NCBI GenBank assembly: GCA_902481695.1
Contig: CABSXY010000099.1
Coordinates: 1 to 7,145, forward strand
DNA from: an uncultured Haemophilus sp.
Lineage (GTDB): Bacteria > Pseudomonadota > Gammaproteobacteria > Enterobacterales > Pasteurellaceae
DNA: 7,145 nt
Direction: 5' to 3'
The first letter of the stretch is position 1; each line of letters begins with the position of its first letter. Below, piece after piece: positions 5,985 through 7,145 of this stretch. Made by a program: the position numbers and the translations under genes. The notes beneath the pieces are model-generated. The model did not search any database, was not told the origin of the DNA, and saw only the letters and a list, made by a program, of their open reading frames with translations.

Positions 5985-6022
5985 AGGGGGAAAGGAAACC
6001 CAAATTCCCTTTCCCCCTTTTT
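5985..6022 (+). terminator. Terminator-like hairpin between mglB and mglA
   Basis: A perfect 11-bp stem, AGGGGGAAAGG (5985-5995) and CCTTTCCCCCT (6008-6018), with a 12-base loop, is followed directly by TTTT (6019-6022). This is a good intrinsic terminator shape. It lies 27 bases after the mglB stop and just before the mglA ribosome site GAGG (6026-6029). Because mglA has no other visible promoter, it probably acts as a partial terminator or 3' stability element that makes binding protein more abundant than transporter. Confidence 0.75.
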
Positions 6023-6035
6023 GATGAGGTTGGAT

Positions 6036-7145
6036 ATGACAACTCAAACCCAAGACAGTGATGTACTACTGACAATGACGGATGTCAGTAAGTCTTTCCC
6101 CGGTGTAAAAGCCCTTGATCACGCCAATCTAACAGTTCGTTCTCACTCTGTTCACGCCTTAATGGGTGAAAACGGGGCGGGAAAATCGACATTATTAAAA
6201 TGCCTGTTTGGTATTTATCAAAAAGACTCCGGCACCATTTTATTCCAGGGTAAAGAGATCGATTTCCCTTCCGCCAAAGAAGCACTGGAAAATGGTATTT
6301 CGATGGTACACCAGGAGTTAAACCTGGTATTACAACGTTCGGTGATGGACAACATGTGGCTGGGGCGATATCCCACCAAAGGCATGTTTGTCGATCAGGA
6401 CAAAATGTACCGCGAAACCAAAGCGATTTTTGATGAACTGGATATTGATATCGATCCGCGTGCGCGCGTCGGCACATTATCCGTTTCGCAAATGCAGATG
6501 ATCGAAATTGCCAAAGCGTTTTCCTATAACGCGAAAATTGTGATTATGGATGAACCGACTTCTTCGTTAACCGAAAAAGAGGTCAATCATCTGTTCACTA
6601 TTATTCGTAAATTAAAAGAGCGCGGCTGCGGTATTGTTTATATCTCGCATAAAATGGAAGAAATCTTCCAGTTATGTGATGAAGTTACCGTATTGCGCGA
6701 CGGTCAGTGGATCGCTACCGAACCGCTGGCAGGACTGACGATGGACAAGATCATCGCCATGATGGTTGGGCGTTCTCTTAATCAGCGTTTTCCTGACAAA
6801 GAAAACAAGCCGGGCGAAGTCATCCTCGAGGTGCGTAACCTGACGTCACTGCGCCAGCCGTCGATTCGCGATGTCTCGTTTGATCTGCATAAAGGGGAGA
6901 TTCTCGGTATAGCCGGTCTGGTGGGAGCGAAACGTACCGATATTGTTGAGACGTTATTTGGTATTCGCGAGAAATCGGCTGGCACCATTACGTTGCACGG
7001 CAAAAAGATCAATAACCATAATGCCAACGAAGCCATAAACCACGGATTTGCACTGGTAACTGAGGAGCGCCGCTCAACGGGAATTTATGCCTATCTGGAT
7101 ATTGGCTTTAACTCGTTAATTTCCAATATCCGCAACTATAAAAAT
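6036..7145 (+). CDS. mglA: Galactose/methyl-galactoside import ATPase MglA (partial, right edge; apparent mosaic gene)
   Basis: MglA is the cytoplasmic double-ATPase subunit that powers MglBAC sugar import. The visible 370 of about 506 residues cover the first nucleotide-binding domain and part of the second. Walker A GENGAGKST is at 44-52, the LSVSQMQ signature at 148-154, Walker B IVIMDEP at 168-174 and the H-loop His205. A second domain starts near 262 with the degenerate P-loop GLVGAKRT (294-301) usual for sugar importers. The ATG at 6036 has GAGG 6 bases ahead. The frame is open to the edge, and mglC is expected beyond it. Residues 1 to about 39 resemble my memory of Haemophilus MglA. 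From about residue 62 on, the protein matches remembered E. coli MglA almost throughout, with Pro78 and Lys in HGKKINN as visible exceptions. CTG leucine, CGC and CCG codons also become common there. Confidence 0.95.
   Translation, partial: MTTQTQDSDVLLTMTDVSKSFPGVKALDHANLTVRSHSVHALMGENGAGKSTLLKCLFGIYQKDSGTILFQGKEIDFPSAKEALENGISMVHQELNLVLQRSVMDNMWLGRYPTKGMFVDQDKMYRETKAIFDELDIDIDPRARVGTLSVSQMQMIEIAKAFSYNAKIVIMDEPTSSLTEKEVNHLFTIIRKLKERGCGIVYISHKMEEIFQLCDEVTVLRDGQWIATEPLAGLTMDKIIAMMVGRSLNQRFPDKENKPGEVILEVRNLTSLRQPSIRDVSFDLHKGEILGIAGLVGAKRTDIVETLFGIREKSAGTITLHGKKINNHNANEAINHGFALVTEERRSTGIYAYLDIGFNSLISNIRNYKN
6222..7145 (+). other. Enterobacterial-like segment of mglA (recombinant or chimeric)
   Basis: Sampled rows in this stretch (6421-6480, 6781-6900) count to about 51% G+C, against about 38% in sampled mglB rows (5101-5160, 5701-5760). 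CTG is a common leucine codon here (about 14 from residue 57 on) and absent from mglB. The protein here is enterobacterial in type. The junction must lie within about 6150-6221, because residues 40-61 are the same in both lineages. E. coli itself is not an exact match, so another enterobacterium is the likely source. No uptake signal or mobile element was seen nearby. An assembly or contamination join cannot be excluded. Confidence 0.7.

Noticed and set aside
6085..6477. 130-codon open frame antisense to mglA
   Set aside because: It is a shadow of the mglA frame, with a Cys/Arg/His-rich, low-plausibility product and no ribosome site. The plus-strand frame carries every ABC motif.
1..7145. CRISPR array, tRNA/rRNA gene, insertion sequence or phage attachment site
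   Set aside because: No regularly spaced repeats, cloverleaf-like segments, transposase frames or terminal inverted repeats were seen by eye. The window is filled by gal/mgl genes and short control regions.

Overview
The window looks like chromosomal DNA of a Haemophilus-type member of the Pasteurellaceae. The evidence is low G+C, near-exclusive TTA for leucine in mglB, and exact copies of the 9-base uptake signal AAGTGCGGT in galK, galT and the galM terminator. The gene order galM-galK-galT <- | -> galS-mglB-mglA matches what I recall of Haemophilus influenzae. The proteins differ from remembered H. influenzae versions by scattered substitutions, so a related species such as H. parainfluenzae or H. 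haemolyticus is plausible. That species guess is inference.

Layout. Positions 1-111 (minus) hold the start of an unrecognised gene that runs off the left edge. Positions 112-283 are AT-rich spacer carrying the galM terminator. Positions 284-3558 (minus) hold galT-galK-galM, transcribed in that order. Positions 3559-3773 are a divergent control region with one CRP-like site and two gal-type operators. Positions 3774-4781 (plus) encode a GalS/GalR repressor of the LacI family. Positions 4782-4961 hold the mglB control region: a third gal operator, a perfect CRP site and a -10 box. Positions 4962-5957 encode the periplasmic galactose/glucose-binding protein MglB. A terminator-like hairpin follows, and then the first 370 codons of mglA, the ABC transporter ATPase, which runs off the right edge.

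Together this is a galactose uptake and catabolism regulon. MglB/MglA, with MglC presumably beyond the edge, import galactose. GalM interconverts its anomers, GalK phosphorylates it and GalT exchanges it with UDP-glucose. All three promoter regions carry the same operator pattern GTAANCGNTTNCA, expected to be bound by the GalS encoded between them, and CRP sites add catabolite control. galE is not in the window.

The content is a known pathway, not a new system. The real anomaly is mglA. Its first ~40 codons look Pasteurellaceae, but from about 6150-6221 onward composition, codon use and protein sequence become enterobacterial (about 38% G+C in sampled mglB rows against about 51% in sampled mglA rows). 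Either an enterobacterial mglA segment has recombined in, or the sequence is an assembly or contamination chimera joined at the conserved Walker A motif.
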